Origin: Aquanectria penicillioides
Lineage: Eukaryota; Ascomycota; Sordariomycetes; Hypocreales; Nectriaceae
DNA length: 64,000 bases
Assembly: GCA_003415625.1 (NCBI GenBank)
Contig: PYIU01000005.1
Location: 1,493,001-1,557,000 of the forward strand
Reading direction: 5' to 3'
The notes beneath the pieces are model-generated. The model had not been told where the DNA came from. It saw only the letters and a program-made list of their open reading frames with translations, and did not search any database. Both the position numbers and the translations under genes were made by a program. Of this stretch, positions 11,291 through 22,031 are shown in pieces (positions within the stretch are counted from its first letter, which is position 1; each line of letters begins with the position of its first letter).

Positions 11291-12646
11291 GATGTGCGAA
11301 TAATTAAACAAAGAAAGACTGAGAAAATAAACAGAAGAAGAAAAGAAAAAGAATTAAGAGATGAATATGGTGGAGTTTTTGGATGATGAGCACAAAGTAC
11401 AGGAGGAAGGCTTAGTCTATCCTTCAGCTCGCTTCTGAAATGGTCATGGCACTGAAGGCTGATCCTGGCCCGATGCTCGCGCGATCTGGGCGACCGTCGG
11501 TTGATAGATGGCGTGGCCGCCCTGATAATAACCAGAACAGCCTTGAAACAACCACCTCATAGGGCAGCCAGAGCGTGATTGAGCATGTTGTTGGTAGGTC
11601 CATTTTAATGCAAGTAAAAGGACAGGATCTCATTTTCGCACCACATCGACTCTTGCCCTGCGCTTTGTCCAGCACCTCTGATGATTGCCCCGGATAATCG
11701 GGACATGACCCCAATCTTAAGCCATCCCAACCCTCACACCATGTGATACAATGTTGTTCTTGAAGCCATCGACCGCCTAAAAAAACGGATAATTTTGAGC
11801 GTGTTTTGTAGTGAGCTTTTTTGCTCTCGCTGAGAATCTGCGAGCGAGTATGAGCAAGTTTGTCATGCAGGCAGATGCTCCGGCGCCACGGCTGCTGACC
11901 CAGCAGCAACCATGCCTGGGCCGGTCGGGCTCTCATCATCTCCCCAATCACATCCTTCTCCGTCGCAGAGCGTCACATTCGGCGGGACCTGATCTTGCGC
12001 AAGGGTCAAGATCTGGGATCGGATCCCAGCTGCATCAAATATTCGTTGGGGGCTAGCTTGAGCACATTTCCGATCGGTGACGCCTCGCTGGAACTACCGG
12101 CCTTCTGCATGCATGCTGTCAAGATATTTGCAATGGAATTAACCTACTGGGGCCTGATGCAGGCTCGGGGATTTGAGTCCATTTCCAGAAAAGAAACGTT
12201 TGATCCTGCAGCTCCATGCACGAACTTCCACGGCCCCGGGACCCGGCAGCGAGGCTCCGTTAGTCCCTTCCCGGACAATACTTGGCACTTGGAAACTACC
12301 TACTTAGGTAGATTGCTAACTTGAAATAGGAAACAGACCAAGTAAAGAATCAAGCATGGCAGGTTCGAGACCGAGTTTCACGGGTTTGGTGGTTTCACGC
12401 ACAACTGATACACTGTCGTATGGAACGGCGTGCGCTATGGTTCCTCACCGACAGCTTCTAACGCTGAGACACAATTGGTTGCTTCAGAACAGTATTTCAA
12501 ACTAGAGACTAATTATGTCTCTGTCGATGTGAGAAAATTCAAGTGACATCCAATTTTTCGTGTAGGGGTATCACTAAAGACGTATCGACAATATGCAAAA
12601 AAACGCCACCGATGAACGTTTCGAGTCATTCTATACGCTATCCCCC
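11291..12646. other. Intergenic spacer (1.36 kb)
   Basis: This stretch contains the promoter of the SAM-domain gene (A-rich leader at 11300-11370) and the 3' region of the copper transporter. A CCTACTTAGGTAG element lies near 12298. The longest frame (175 codons, minus, 11424-11951) lacks any family pattern. Nothing else is supported. Confidence 0.5.
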
Positions 12647-13276
12647 TCAACCGCAGCAAACCGTCGTCTCCTCAATACCCTTTGACTTTCCATGACCACC
12701 GTCGTTTAGCCCCTCTATATCAATCTTCACAACTAGCCAGTCGCAGAAGAACTTGCCAATACCGCTGCCCACGAAGATACAGATGATGACATAGCCGTTG
12801 AAGTACATGGCAAGCAACATGATGATGTATGCGCCGCCAAATGTTAGGGCATGAAGAAAAGAGCGAATCAGCTGTTGCAGCGGTGTTGCGCGGAAGGTGA
12901 TGGTCTGGCGCGTGGGGATGACGGCACCAGTGCAGCCACTGGCGGCGAGGGCGACGCCGTGGGTGGTGGCCTGGCGTTCGAACTGTCGCTGCAACAAGTT
13001 GTCGTACTCCTTACCCATGCGACGAAAGAACTCGACCAGAACGACGAGTAGGATAACACCGATGCAGGTGGCGGTCATCATGCCCTGGTTCTTGATCTGC
13101 CATGACGAGGTAAGGAAGCAGGCGTCAATGGTGTACCAGTTCCACAGCATCTAAGTCGAGAGTTAGTTGACGCATTCCAGAGTGCTAGGGGTCGATCTAT
13201 ATCGACATGGCATCTGCTTCGGGGCACATACATTGACTTTGCAGTCGGAACTGCTGCTGCTACTGCTCATATCCAT
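12647..13276 (-). CDS. Ctr-family copper transporter
   Basis: Two exons (13276-13232, 13150-12647) flank an 81-bp intron with donor GTATGT and acceptor TTAG; the product is 182 aa. Ctr proteins are trimeric plasma- or vacuolar-membrane channels for Cu(I). The N-terminus is short (MDMSSSSSSDCKVN) and has one MxM, unlike the Met-rich Ctr1 arm, so it is closer to the yeast Ctr3 / S. pombe Ctr type. CKVNMLWNWYTIDACFL precedes membrane helix 1 (MTATCIGVILLVVLVEFF). The second and third helices carry the diagnostic MxxxM (MLLAM) and GxxxG (GSGIG) motifs. The tail ends TTVCCG, with a Cys pair that could hand copper to a chaperone. The gene is divergent from a metalloreductase gene, a pairing expected for copper uptake. 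Confidence 0.93.
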
Positions 13277-14494
13277 GATGGCGGCGAGTTGCTGAGTTGA
13301 ACTGTGATGGTTGATGGTTGATGGTTGATGTGAGCAGTCCGACAGGAAGGCGGGATTGCCAGCACCAAAGGCAGGCCGAGCTCTCGATTAGATACTTAAG
13401 GAACAGCAGCACGTTGCCATGAGAAGTCCACGCCACCGGAGGGTGGTTCAATGGGGACGGGCCGTGGGTGAGCAGGTTTATAGGGTGCTAGCAAGGTGTC
13501 GGTCTATGCCCTTATTCGGAAGAAGGTGGGGATGGGGGTTGGCTGTCGAGGAGATCCACCAAAACACCAGACCAGAGCCCAACAAGTGGGACAAACGTGG
13601 GTGCGTGTGTAATTGGGTGACATCGATTGAGCTGATTCTGCCAGGCAAGAGCAGGGGGCAAAAGCATAAAACAAGGTGTGCGGAAGAGGCGGCCGCCACA
13701 GACGTTGTCCCGAGCAGCGAACGTATGGCGGGTTTTAATAACTAATGCAGCCCAGTTAACTGCTTGCAGTGGGGGAAACCGGCCGAGAAAGGGTTGCAGT
13801 ATCGCGTGCCGAGAGTTTGCGTGCGGAGCCGGTGGACCATGATGTGCGGCCGTAGAGGAGTCTCCGCCGAAAGACCCCGGGAAAACGTGCTCATTCCTGC
13901 TCAAACTGGGGACGTTTTGCAACCAGCCGGGGCCCCGTCGGGACTCGATGGAGTCGAGTTTGGCGGGCAGCAGCCAACTGCCGTCGCGGAAAGCCACAGG
14001 AGGGACGAATTGTGGGCATTCCGAGTCGATTGCAGCCCGGTTCGCGCTATTCTCAGCAGTTCATCCTGACTCGGCCTCACTGCTTGGCGCTCGTTTGTCG
14101 TCTCATCAGCGTCGCCGCGTTACGACGTCGCTTGATCCACTGAGCAAGTATGCAGGAAATTCTTCCCCGATCCGGCCTGGCTCCCGTCCCAGAACTCTGG
14201 AGTGGATTCAAGCTTGAATAATAGTACGGCCGTACATTGCGTGACAATGCCGCTATGCCAGCCGCCGGGGTGGGGTGAACCAGTCCCGTTCTCTTTATTT
14301 CTACGGCATCACGTCCGTTGGCGAGCTCTCCAGTTTGCTCATCATCGCCTCTCTCTCCTTTCTGGCAGGTCTGAGTCGACTGTCAACAGTGTGCGTTGAG
14401 TTGTGGTTGTCGCAATTGATCATCGGCCTCTCAAGCAACTGCCATTGTGGTCTGCCTCTCCCCCAACAACAGAACACAACCTACCCCAGCCATC
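13277..14494. promoter_or_regulatory. Divergent promoter between the copper transporter and the metalloreductase
   Basis: This 1.2-kb spacer separates the two start codons. It has a triplicated GATGGTT block near 13306-13330, beside the transporter. One TTTGCTCA sequence lies close to the reductase. No conserved frame was recognised inside it. Joint regulation of the two genes is inferred. Confidence 0.5.
14334..14341 (+). promoter_or_regulatory. Candidate copper-responsive element TTTGCTCA
   Basis: TTTGCTCA matches the element bound by the copper-sensing activator Mac1 in yeast promoters of CTR and FRE genes. It lies 154 bp before the reductase ATG and about 1.06 kb before the transporter ATG. 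A single 8-mer match in 1.2 kb has a chance probability of a few percent, so this is suggestive only. Confidence 0.35.
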
Positions 14495-16444
14495 ATGACC
14501 TCCAACATGGATCTGGCTCCTCGCCATATCCAGAATATGAGCGAGGCCTCAACTCTAGAGCCGCATTGGGGTTACGCAGACAGAGCTGTGCCCTGCACCA
14601 ATGACAAGGGCTCTTGCGAGTACCTCGACCTGGTATATTACGCCCATGATCTTAGTATGCTCTACACGGGCATCATCTGGGCCACCATCCTCGCCATCTT
14701 CTTCATTTGGGCCATCCTACGACGTATGGGTCAGCCTTCCTCTCCGCCAATCTCCCCCGAACTCAGCCCAAAGGCTGGTTTCACCAAGGTTCGCCGGACC
14801 ATCGGCGCTGCTACAAGAACGTACTTCCTGCCAGACTCAGTTCGCTCCATCTTTGGCCGCACTACTCGTCTCCAAGTTGTCATTTTACTCGCCCTGGTTG
14901 GGTATCTGACCATCTGGAGCTTTGTTGGTCTTACATACCGAAAGTGGGTTACCCCCGTCAAGAAAATGCCTGGTGTCTACAACACCCGCACCACTCTGGG
15001 CCCTTGGTCTGATCGTATTGGCGTGCTGGCTTATGCCCTGACACCACTATCGGTTCTGCTGGCCACCAGGGAGTCCGTTTTATCTCTCATCACAGGTGTC
15101 CCATACCAGAGCTTCAATTTCCTCCACCGGTGGTTGGGCTATGTTATCTTTGTCCAGAGTGGCCTTCACACAATTGCTTGGTGCATTGTTGAAGCTCGCC
15201 TCTACCAACCCCAGCCAACAGTCGGCGCCGAGTGGATTGCTCAGACCTACATGGTGTGGGGTGTTGTGGCCATGATTTTGTTGACCTTGTTGTTTGTTCT
15301 AAGCACTCCTTGGGGCATTCGACTTACCGGCTATGAATTCTTCCGCAAGTCCCACTATGTGCTAGCCATGGTTTACATCGGTGCCTGCTGGGGTCACTGG
15401 GCGAACCTCAAGTGCTTCTTGCTACCATCCCTGCTGTTTTGGTTTATCGACCGCGGTTTCCGGCTCCTTAGAACCGCCTATCTGCATTACCATCATCTCC
15501 CCTCCGGAAACATGGGATTTGAGGCAGCCCAGGCTGTAATCACTCGATTCCCCGACTCAGAATATGGTGATGTTATCCGACTTGATCTTGAGAACAACCA
15601 GGATCCCTGGGAACTTGGCCAACACTACTATCTCTGCTTCACCGAGAGCAGCATTTGGCAATCTCACCCCTTTACTCCCCTAAACGTACCTATGGTCGAG
15701 AAAGGTGTTGTTAAGCACTCCTACATCCTCCGAGCAAAGGGTGGAGAGACCAAGAAGGTTTGCGAGTTGGCTGCGAAGAAGATGGAGACTTCAGGAGGTC
15801 AAGCTAATCTCTCTGTCATTCTCACTGGCGCCTACGGCGAGAACATCATGGAGAACGTACACATTGATACCAACGTTGTCTGCGTGGCTGGAGGTACTGG
15901 TATCGTCTATGTCCTGCCTGTGCTTCTCAAACTCGCTCGATCGCCCGTTTCAAAGGACCGGAAAATTGAGCTTATATGGGCTATCCGTCACGCTGGTGAT
16001 GCTGAGTGGGTTAGCAAGGAGCTTGAGGTGTTGCGCATGGCCCGCAAAGCTCTAAATCTCAAGATCCGCATTTACGCCACTCGAGACGCTGGTAGCAGCC
16101 CGTTGTTGCTGGAGAAGGATGAAACTACAGTTGAAGGAAAGCAAGTTGGCTCGTCATCCTCATCAGACGACGAGGCCGGATGCGAATGCGGAACCGACGT
16201 GCCGGTCGCCAAGACTGGCCACGGAAAGGAGGACAACGACCGACACCCCAACCTGCCTAAATTGATCAACAGTTTCGTGGAAAACACAGTCCGGGGCCCG
16301 ACGACTGTGTTTGCAAGCGGCCCTGGCGGCATGATTAGTGACTTGCGCACGATTGTTGCGGGATGTAATTCGGCTGGCAAGGTTTGGAAGGGCGAGGAGC
16401 GGTTCGATGTCAGTCTTGTCTGTGATGACCGGCTGGAGTGGTGA
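14495..16444 (+). CDS. Ferric/cupric reductase (FRE family, NADPH oxidase-like flavocytochrome)
   Basis: The protein has about 649 aa in one exon and is a plasma-membrane metalloreductase that moves electrons from NADPH through FAD and two haems to extracellular Fe(III) or Cu(II). Several hydrophobic helices span about residues 50-330. The paired haem ligands are visible: H..H with 13 residues between them in HRWLGYVIFVQSGLH, and again in HYVLAMVYIGACWGH. The FAD-binding HPFTPLNVP follows, then the nucleotide-binding AGGTGIVYVLPVL. The C-terminal half has an inserted acidic/Ser-rich linker (SSSSSDDEAGCECG) before the last NAD-binding strand (TTVFASGPGGM). The start at 14495 (CATCATGACC, MTSNMDLAP) is preferred to an in-frame ATG at 14447. 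It faces the Ctr transporter, so reduction and uptake of copper may be coupled; a role in iron uptake is equally possible. Confidence 0.92.
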   Translation: MTSNMDLAPRHIQNMSEASTLEPHWGYADRAVPCTNDKGSCEYLDLVYYAHDLSMLYTGIIWATILAIFFIWAILRRMGQPSSPPISPELSPKAGFTKVRRTIGAATRTYFLPDSVRSIFGRTTRLQVVILLALVGYLTIWSFVGLTYRKWVTPVKKMPGVYNTRTTLGPWSDRIGVLAYALTPLSVLLATRESVLSLITGVPYQSFNFLHRWLGYVIFVQSGLHTIAWCIVEARLYQPQPTVGAEWIAQTYMVWGVVAMILLTLLFVLSTPWGIRLTGYEFFRKSHYVLAMVYIGACWGHWANLKCFLLPSLLFWFIDRGFRLLRTAYLHYHHLPSGNMGFEAAQAVITRFPDSEYGDVIRLDLENNQDPWELGQHYYLCFTESSIWQSHPFTPLNVPMVEKGVVKHSYILRAKGGETKKVCELAAKKMETSGGQANLSVILTGAYGENIMENVHIDTNVVCVAGGTGIVYVLPVLLKLARSPVSKDRKIELIWAIRHAGDAEWVSKELEVLRMARKALNLKIRIYATRDAGSSPLLLEKDETTVEGKQVGSSSSSDDEAGCECGTDVPVAKTGHGKEDNDRHPNLPKLINSFVENTVRGPTTVFASGPGGMISDLRTIVAGCNSAGKVWKGEERFDVSLVCDDRLEW

Positions 16445-17786
16445 ATACATAATGATAGAAAAAAGGTTGGAAGGACGACCTGGGTCTTTGTTTGATTGTT
16501 TAAGATACCACACTATTGCGAATAAATGTCATGGCTGTGTAGCCGAACTTGAACCTCTATTCATGGTTGCCTCTCAGTGAAAAACTTTCCAATTAGCATC
16601 TCGTCCATAACTTCAATGTTTTCTATACAAATCCGCTAAAACTTGTATAGGCTTGATCGTGGTTTGCCACAGACTGAGTTACTTTCCCATTCAACTACCC
16701 CGAAAGGAGGTTTCGCTTCTTCGTTGGTTGCTTTGCCAGGCGAATACTTTGCCTCGAGTTTGGCTGACCTGATTCTGGTTCTGTTCCTTGGGTCAATAGA
16801 AGCGCCAAAGTAATAGCATGGCTCTTGACCTAGATAGCAGGTCTAAAATACATAGGGCCTAGTTTGTCACCGATCAAAGAGGCAGACTGTGCAGCCCATG
16901 CATGCCCGTTTTGCCGGCGAGTGGAGCCCATGGAGCCCGTGGGGCTTCCGTGGCTGGGCGATATTCCCCGTTTGGAGATGTTCCCAACTCATCATTGTAC
17001 GGACTACACACACATGCATCCTGTCCCAAAGCGATTCATGACTTTGGTTTTGAAGCCGCCAGCATTCTTGGGCTCTCATGCAAGTGATTTCACAATACCA
17101 CCCCTTCCAACACCCCTTTGGAAACAGACCCTTTTTGTGAGATTATCCCAGCACGGAAGACGGAAATCGATCCGCCATGCCGCCAACGATCCCTCATCCT
17201 TGTAGGCGTGCTAAAGCTGCAACCGCGCCACTCAAGCCTTGCCAAACCATCATGACTGAACCCCGCCATCATCAGCCAACCCCGCTGCTCTGTCGTCACT
17301 TATTAACGCCCGAGCTGGTGCCAGACATCGTACTATCTATTGGCCATGTGGGAATCTCTCGCGATTCAATGGGGAAGTGAGAATCCAGGCGCGAATCCAG
17401 GCGCGAATCCTTGTGAAGTCCATGCTGGACACGACAAGCTCTCCCACCCCTCTGAAGCTCTGATCCAATTAGCCTGAAGTCGCGAATGGGTCCCGCCGCT
17501 CCATCATGACATTTATCCCTCCCCGCCATGTGTCTCCAGTCCTCCAAAACAGGCGGTTAATAAAACCTCACCGCGTCTCCGGTTGTTGAGACCCTTTTCT
17601 TGGTGAATTTTGTTTCGTGTGATTCTTCTCCGTTTTCTTTCCCCTCGTTGGCTCTCCCACCACCAATTGTGTTGTGAAAATCTGCAAGGTCACTTATTAA
17701 CCGTCACTCCTCCTCCACCCATTCCCATCAACAACACCCCGCCTCGTCAACGTCACGTCACGTCACCCATTTCCATACATTTCGCA
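16445..17786. other. Intergenic spacer with a short tandem repeat and CRE-like motifs near the epimerase start
   Basis: This 1.34-kb stretch holds the reductase 3' UTR and the epimerase promoter. A 12-bp unit (GAATCCAGGCGC) is repeated 2.5 times at 17381-17410. Overlapping ACGTCA motifs (ACGTCACGTCACGTCA, 17750-17765) lie about 20 bp before the epimerase ATG, probably in the leader. Short frames here have no family pattern. Confidence 0.5.
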
Positions 17787-18809
17787 ATGACCGACTCTAC
17801 CGTCTCCTTCCTGCCTCTCGGCGCCATCATCCAGTCCATTGTCATCAACGGCACCAACATCGTTCAGGGCTTCCCCACCGCCGACGACTACGTCAAGTAC
17901 AACACCCCTTACTTTGGCGAGACCATTGGCCGTTGGGCCAACCGCATCAAGGGCGCCAAGATCGACAGCCTCAACGGCAAGTCATATGAACTCGTCGCCA
18001 ACAATGGCCCCAACCACCTTCACGGTGGCACTGTAGGCTGGGGCAAGCGTGTTTGGGAGGGTCCTACTCCCGTTGGCGTCCGAGAGATCCCCGGAGTTGA
18101 GGGCCTCAAGGGCGGTGAGAGCGTTGCTTTCAAGCTCCTTGACAAGGACGGCGACGAGGGATACCCTGGAACACTCGAGGCCACTATCATTTATACTACT
18201 GGAACCCAGGAAATCGACGGAAAGGAGGCGACCGTCCTGGGCATCGACTATGAGGCCAAGCTCGTGGACGGCGCTGACGAGACCGTTGTCAACTTGACCA
18301 ACCACTCCTACTTCAACCTCAGTGGCGATCCTACCATCGAGGGCACCACCGTGACCCTCCCCACGAACCAAAACCTCCCCTTCGACGAGGGAAGCATCCC
18401 CATTGGCAACCCTGAGCCCTATGCAGGCATCGAGTCCAACGAGCCCTTCATCCTCGGAGCCGAGGAGCCCGACGTCGACAACTGCTTCATCGTCAACGCC
18501 GACCCTGCCTCAGTCCCCATCGACACCCGCAACGAGCCCCTGAAGCTCAACCTCGCCGCCCACCACCCCAAGACCGGCATTCACCTGGAGGTTCTCAGCA
18601 CCGAGCCTGCTTTCCAGTTCTACACCGGCAAGTATATTGACGTCCCCGCCGTCGCCGGCCTGCCCGCCCGAGGTGCCCGCAGCGCCTTCTGCTGTGAGCC
18701 TGGCCGTTATGTTAACGCCTGCAACGAGCCAGAGTGGAGGAACATGGTCATTGTGAAGAAGGGCGAGTCGTACGGAGCCCGGTTTGTGTATAAGGCGTGG
18801 GCCGCTTGA
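17787..18809 (+). CDS. Aldose 1-epimerase (galactose mutarotase family)
   Basis: A single exon encodes 340 aa. The enzyme interconverts the alpha and beta anomers of hexoses such as galactose and glucose in the cytosol, feeding the Leloir pathway and glycolysis. Family motifs occur in order: GETIGRWANRIKGA near residues 46-60, NGPNHLHGG with the catalytic-site His near 72-80, and NLTNHSYFNLSG with the second His near 170-181. Then come a region with DNCFIV near 230 and a C-terminal segment with the catalytic Glu (ARSAFCCEPGRYVNA). The length matches fungal mutarotases. The start at 17787 was chosen because the upstream in-frame codons from 17610 are pyrimidine-rich leader sequence without similarity. 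Codon use is strongly C-ending, which suggests high expression. It is convergent with the chromatin protein gene at 19006. Confidence 0.93.
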   Translation: MTDSTVSFLPLGAIIQSIVINGTNIVQGFPTADDYVKYNTPYFGETIGRWANRIKGAKIDSLNGKSYELVANNGPNHLHGGTVGWGKRVWEGPTPVGVREIPGVEGLKGGESVAFKLLDKDGDEGYPGTLEATIIYTTGTQEIDGKEATVLGIDYEAKLVDGADETVVNLTNHSYFNLSGDPTIEGTTVTLPTNQNLPFDEGSIPIGNPEPYAGIESNEPFILGAEEPDVDNCFIVNADPASVPIDTRNEPLKLNLAAHHPKTGIHLEVLSTEPAFQFYTGKYIDVPAVAGLPARGARSAFCCEPGRYVNACNEPEWRNMVIVKKGESYGARFVYKAWAA

Positions 18810-19005
18810 ATATAGGACATGTACCCGCACAAACGTCTTTCAGGAGACATGAAATAAAACCTGTCAAAGTCATCATATTCATTAAAAGTAGTGTTGTACA
18901 AGAAACATGGCGGTTCGACATCACCCATGGCGATCGTCCAACCCAGCCCGGATCACCATGACATCTTTCCAGAAACCAGCCCTCAAAGAGACAAACATAC
19001 ATATC

Positions 19006-20302
19006 TTACTCAGAGTCACTGTCATCTCCCAAAAATGCCAACTCGGCCTGTACCCTCTTACGTCTGGCTGCGTAAGTGTTGTCTTCTTCCTCCTCATCGT
19101 CATCCTCGCCACTGGCCTCGCTTTCTTCAACCTTGGCAGGTTTATTCTTGCTCCGACTTGCTCGACCGCCTGCGTCCATACCCCAGAGCTTGTTCATCTC
19201 CTGTGCGGCCTCTGCTTCAGCCAATAGCTCCCTCGTTTCCTTAATCTCACGCGCCTTTGCCTCAGAGAAACGTCCCTCCATCCCTACGTCGGAGAGCATC
19301 TTCTTGAGGTGCCGAATCTTGCCGCGCGAGTCGTCACCATACTTTTTCAACTCGTTATGCCAAAGCTTTCGGACACCGCACTTGGTGAGCTGAGATTGGA
19401 GTTTCTTAATCTCAGCTTCCTGTGGGTCATCAGGCACTGGCGCCGCCTTCTTCGCAGTGGCCTTTGACGATTTTGTTGGCTTCTCTGAAGGCTCTTTCTT
19501 TTCCTTCTTTTTGCGCTTCGGCTTTGGAGGCTCGTCAATGACATCAGAATAATCCTCCTCATCGACAGCCGGGCTATTGCTAGTTGCAGGCGTCAACTCA
19601 TCCTCGATAACTTCGCCGAGTTGAATTAATGGCCCCTTAGGAAACGACGGCTCATCCTGCTTTGACGGGGCCGGCTTGTCCACATTAATTTCTTCCTTAG
19701 TTTCTTCCTTATTGGCGCTCTCCGAATCTCCTGAAACCTGGTTGTTTGGATTGATCTCGGGAGAATCATTCTCAGGCACTTCGGAGGGCTTCTCCTCTTT
19801 TGATGACGCTTTCTTCGACTTGCGGCCCACAGGAGCCTTCTTTTTCTTTGGATGAGGCTTCTCTTCCTCGCTCAGATCACTAAGTTCACTTAGCTCACTC
19901 AGTTCGGATTCCGGTTTCTTGACAGGCTTCTTAGGCTTCGGGCCACGCTTCTGTCGCTTTGGTTCCGGAGATACAACTTCAATAGAACGGCGCTTGGCGC
20001 CGGAGGTAGAATCGGGTTCAACCTTTGGGTCTGGGACCCAGCCATCTAGTAGTTTTTCCTGGATCGATGATGAGTAGAGGGCGCCTAGTGTAGCAACGGC
20101 GAATACATACCACGCGCTCCTTGATGAGAGTTTTGCTCTTCGACTTCCACGTACCAGTTGAGAGGAAGCCATCCTTTAAGTCGAGCTTTTCCTCGACATA
20201 CTTTCGTACTTTGTTTACCGTTGTGTCATCCGGCGAGGCGCTGTACACCTCATACGTTCCATCAAGCAGCGCTTGCTCAATCTTCTTGGCCGCGGGTGCC
20301 AT
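19006..20302 (-). CDS. HIRIP3-like chromatin protein with N-terminal DEK_C domain
   Basis: Two exons (20302-20111, 20058-19006) flank a 52-bp intron (GTATGT...CCAG); the protein is 414 aa. Residues 1-64 form a DEK C-terminal-type helical domain (KIEQALLDGTYEVYSASPDD, then VRKYVEEKL). The middle is a long charged linker, Lys/Pro- and Ser/Glu-rich, with an SELSELSELSDLSEEE repeat and several likely nuclear localisation signals. Residues about 280-355 match the HIRIP3 signature: LTKCGVRKLWHNELKKYGD, then IRHLKKMLSDVGMEGRFS and AREIKETREL. HIRIP3 proteins bind histones and the HIRA chaperone, so a nuclear histone-chaperone role is expected. The tail is acidic (SGEDDDEEEEDN, ending LGDDSDSE). It is divergent from MDM35. 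Confidence 0.85.
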
Positions 20303-20877
20303 GGCTTGAGTGAACAAATACCAGGGGGAAAATAGAACAAGAGTTAAAAATACGTATCACATTCAAGATAACAGCTGCAAGGTGTGGCTCATGCGGAGCT
20401 GTGGCCCATCCTGGAGATGAATACGACAAAGAGCCTTGGTTGGATGTCGCGTAGACGCGACTGAGCTGGAGCTGTGAGAAATGCGGAGGCTTGCGCAGCG
20501 TGAAGACCCCTGCAGACAGCGGGGAAGGAGCTTCGACCAATCACATGTTTGTCTGCCGCAGCCAATGATACTTGATGGTTTTGGGTTTTCCCGGTGCCAA
20601 GCGATTGTTTAGGTGGGTAGGTAACTGAGGTAGGTAGGGTAGGGGGGCTGGGAAAAGCGTCCTCGAAACAACAAGTGCGCAAAATTCATTTCCGTCGCCT
20701 GCACCATATTCTGCCCGAGGTTTCCGGGACAGGTCGCCTGCCTGGGTCCAGCGGAGCTTGGGTGACGCCGCAGTGCCGTTGTGCTATTTAGAGTGGTGGA
20801 GTGGCGGCCTTGGCGTCGTCTTCCTTCCAGGCGCTTCGCGCTAGAATTCTCCAAGCTTCAACTACATCACCGCCACC
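20303..20877. other. Divergent promoter of the HIRIP3-like gene and MDM35
   Basis: A 575-bp spacer lies between two start codons. It contains a cluster of GTAGGT-type repeats (gtaggtaactgaggtaggtagggtagg) near 20618-20644, related to the TACCTAGGTA element found elsewhere. No reading frame is supported. Confidence 0.5.
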
Positions 20878-21348
20878 ATGTCAGCTTCTCTCGCCCCGGA
20901 GTGCAATGAAGTCAAGGAGTATGAGAAAAATGTGCATCCTTTGTGATAAGAACTTGGCTAACATCCAAAGGCGCTATGATACGTGCTTCTTGAAGTGGTA
21001 TAGTGAGAGTAGGGCCTCCCTATTGCATGGAATTCAGGCTCAACGCTGACGGTAGACAGAGTATCTTAGGGGGTACGAGAAGGACAACAAGGAGTGTGCT
21101 GGCCTGTTCCAAGACTACCAGAAATGCCTTCATGTGAGTTTATCAAGAGCCCACGGCCATCACAGAGACTAAGGGTTCGGAACAGTCGGCTCTCAAGGCC
21201 CGCGGCATCGATAAGTTGCTGGAAGATGCCCGCGAGGACAACAAGGAGAATGATCTAAAGCACATGGGAATCAAAAGTAAGTTTAAAATATACTCATAGC
21301 TCTGCTCTTCTCCTTCTAACGCACTTTTTTTTTTCCCTTCCAGAATAG
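20878..21348 (+). CDS. MDM35: Mitochondrial intermembrane-space twin CX9C protein Mdm35 (TRIAP1 family)
   Basis: Five small exons (20878-20918, 20971-21008, 21060-21133, 21186-21276, 21344-21348) join in frame to give 82 aa. Mdm35 binds Ups1 and Ups2 in the intermembrane space and lets them carry phosphatidic acid or phosphatidylserine between mitochondrial membranes. Both CX9C motifs are seen: CNEVKERYDTC and CAGLFQDYQKC. The typical CFLKWYSEKYLRGYEKDNKE lies between and around them, followed by HSALKARGIDKLLEDARED. Four introns of 51-67 bp have GTATGA, GTAGGG, GTGAGT and GTAAGT donors. The last exon is only 5 nt (completing one Lys codon plus the stop). No unspliced frame exceeds a few dozen codons, so the gene is easily missed. 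Confidence 0.93.
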
Positions 21349-22031
21349 TCAACGACGCTCGTTGAGTGACATGGCGTTTTCAGTGTACGATATTGGAGGC
21401 TTCATGTACAGCTAGACACTTGGGATATGGAGTTGAAGTTTTTTCTCACCCTGCGCACACGGCCTTAGATAATGATTTCCCCTCAACCAGCCCAGGCAAT
21501 AGACGGCAGCAATGAACTAAACTGCCTTGGCAGCCTCTTCACTGCATCTTCTCTCCAAGCAACACCGAAAATGGCCATGACACCTGGACGAGCCAAGGAA
21601 TGGCCGGTAAATTCCACGTGATCGTAAACGCTTCAACCGTAAGGTGGCCCACTTTTTTCTGGCGGGAGCCGCTGGCACTCCGTGGATTGGTGATTGGATC
21701 AATGTGGGCGATCCTTCCACGCAAGCAGCTCTGATGCAGGGGTAAAGTGATTCTAGACCACCTACCATTCATTGACTTTGCGCTGGCAATCGCTTCGACT
21801 GCTCTGGCTACAACTCCAATTCTCTGAAAACCAACAACCTCCTCCTGCACCGGCCCACCCTGCGGCGCGACATCTTCGGCTTCGGCATCTTGCGTCCCAC
21901 GCGCTCTCCGCACAGAAACCATCCGATCCACGACCGAGACCACATCCCGCCCGCCTTCTGTCCCGCCGACAGCCCACCTCCCGACGCTTGGCATGTCAAT
22001 GTCCATGTCCAGCCAGGAGGAATAGCGCTCT
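21349..22031. other. Intergenic spacer between MDM35 and a small membrane-protein gene
   Basis: About 680 bp. It contains an antisense frame (minus, 21539-22063, 174 codons) rich in Arg and Gly that resembles no family and overlaps the next gene; I treat it as chance. The promoter of the gene at 22032 should lie here. Confidence 0.45.

Noticed and set aside
11424..11951. 175-codon frame on the minus strand
   Set aside because: Random-looking composition with many Trp, Cys and Arg and no family resemblance.
12361..12390. GGTTCGAGACC, similar to a tRNA T-loop (B box)
   Set aside because: No matching A box or acceptor-stem pairing upstream, so not a tRNA gene.
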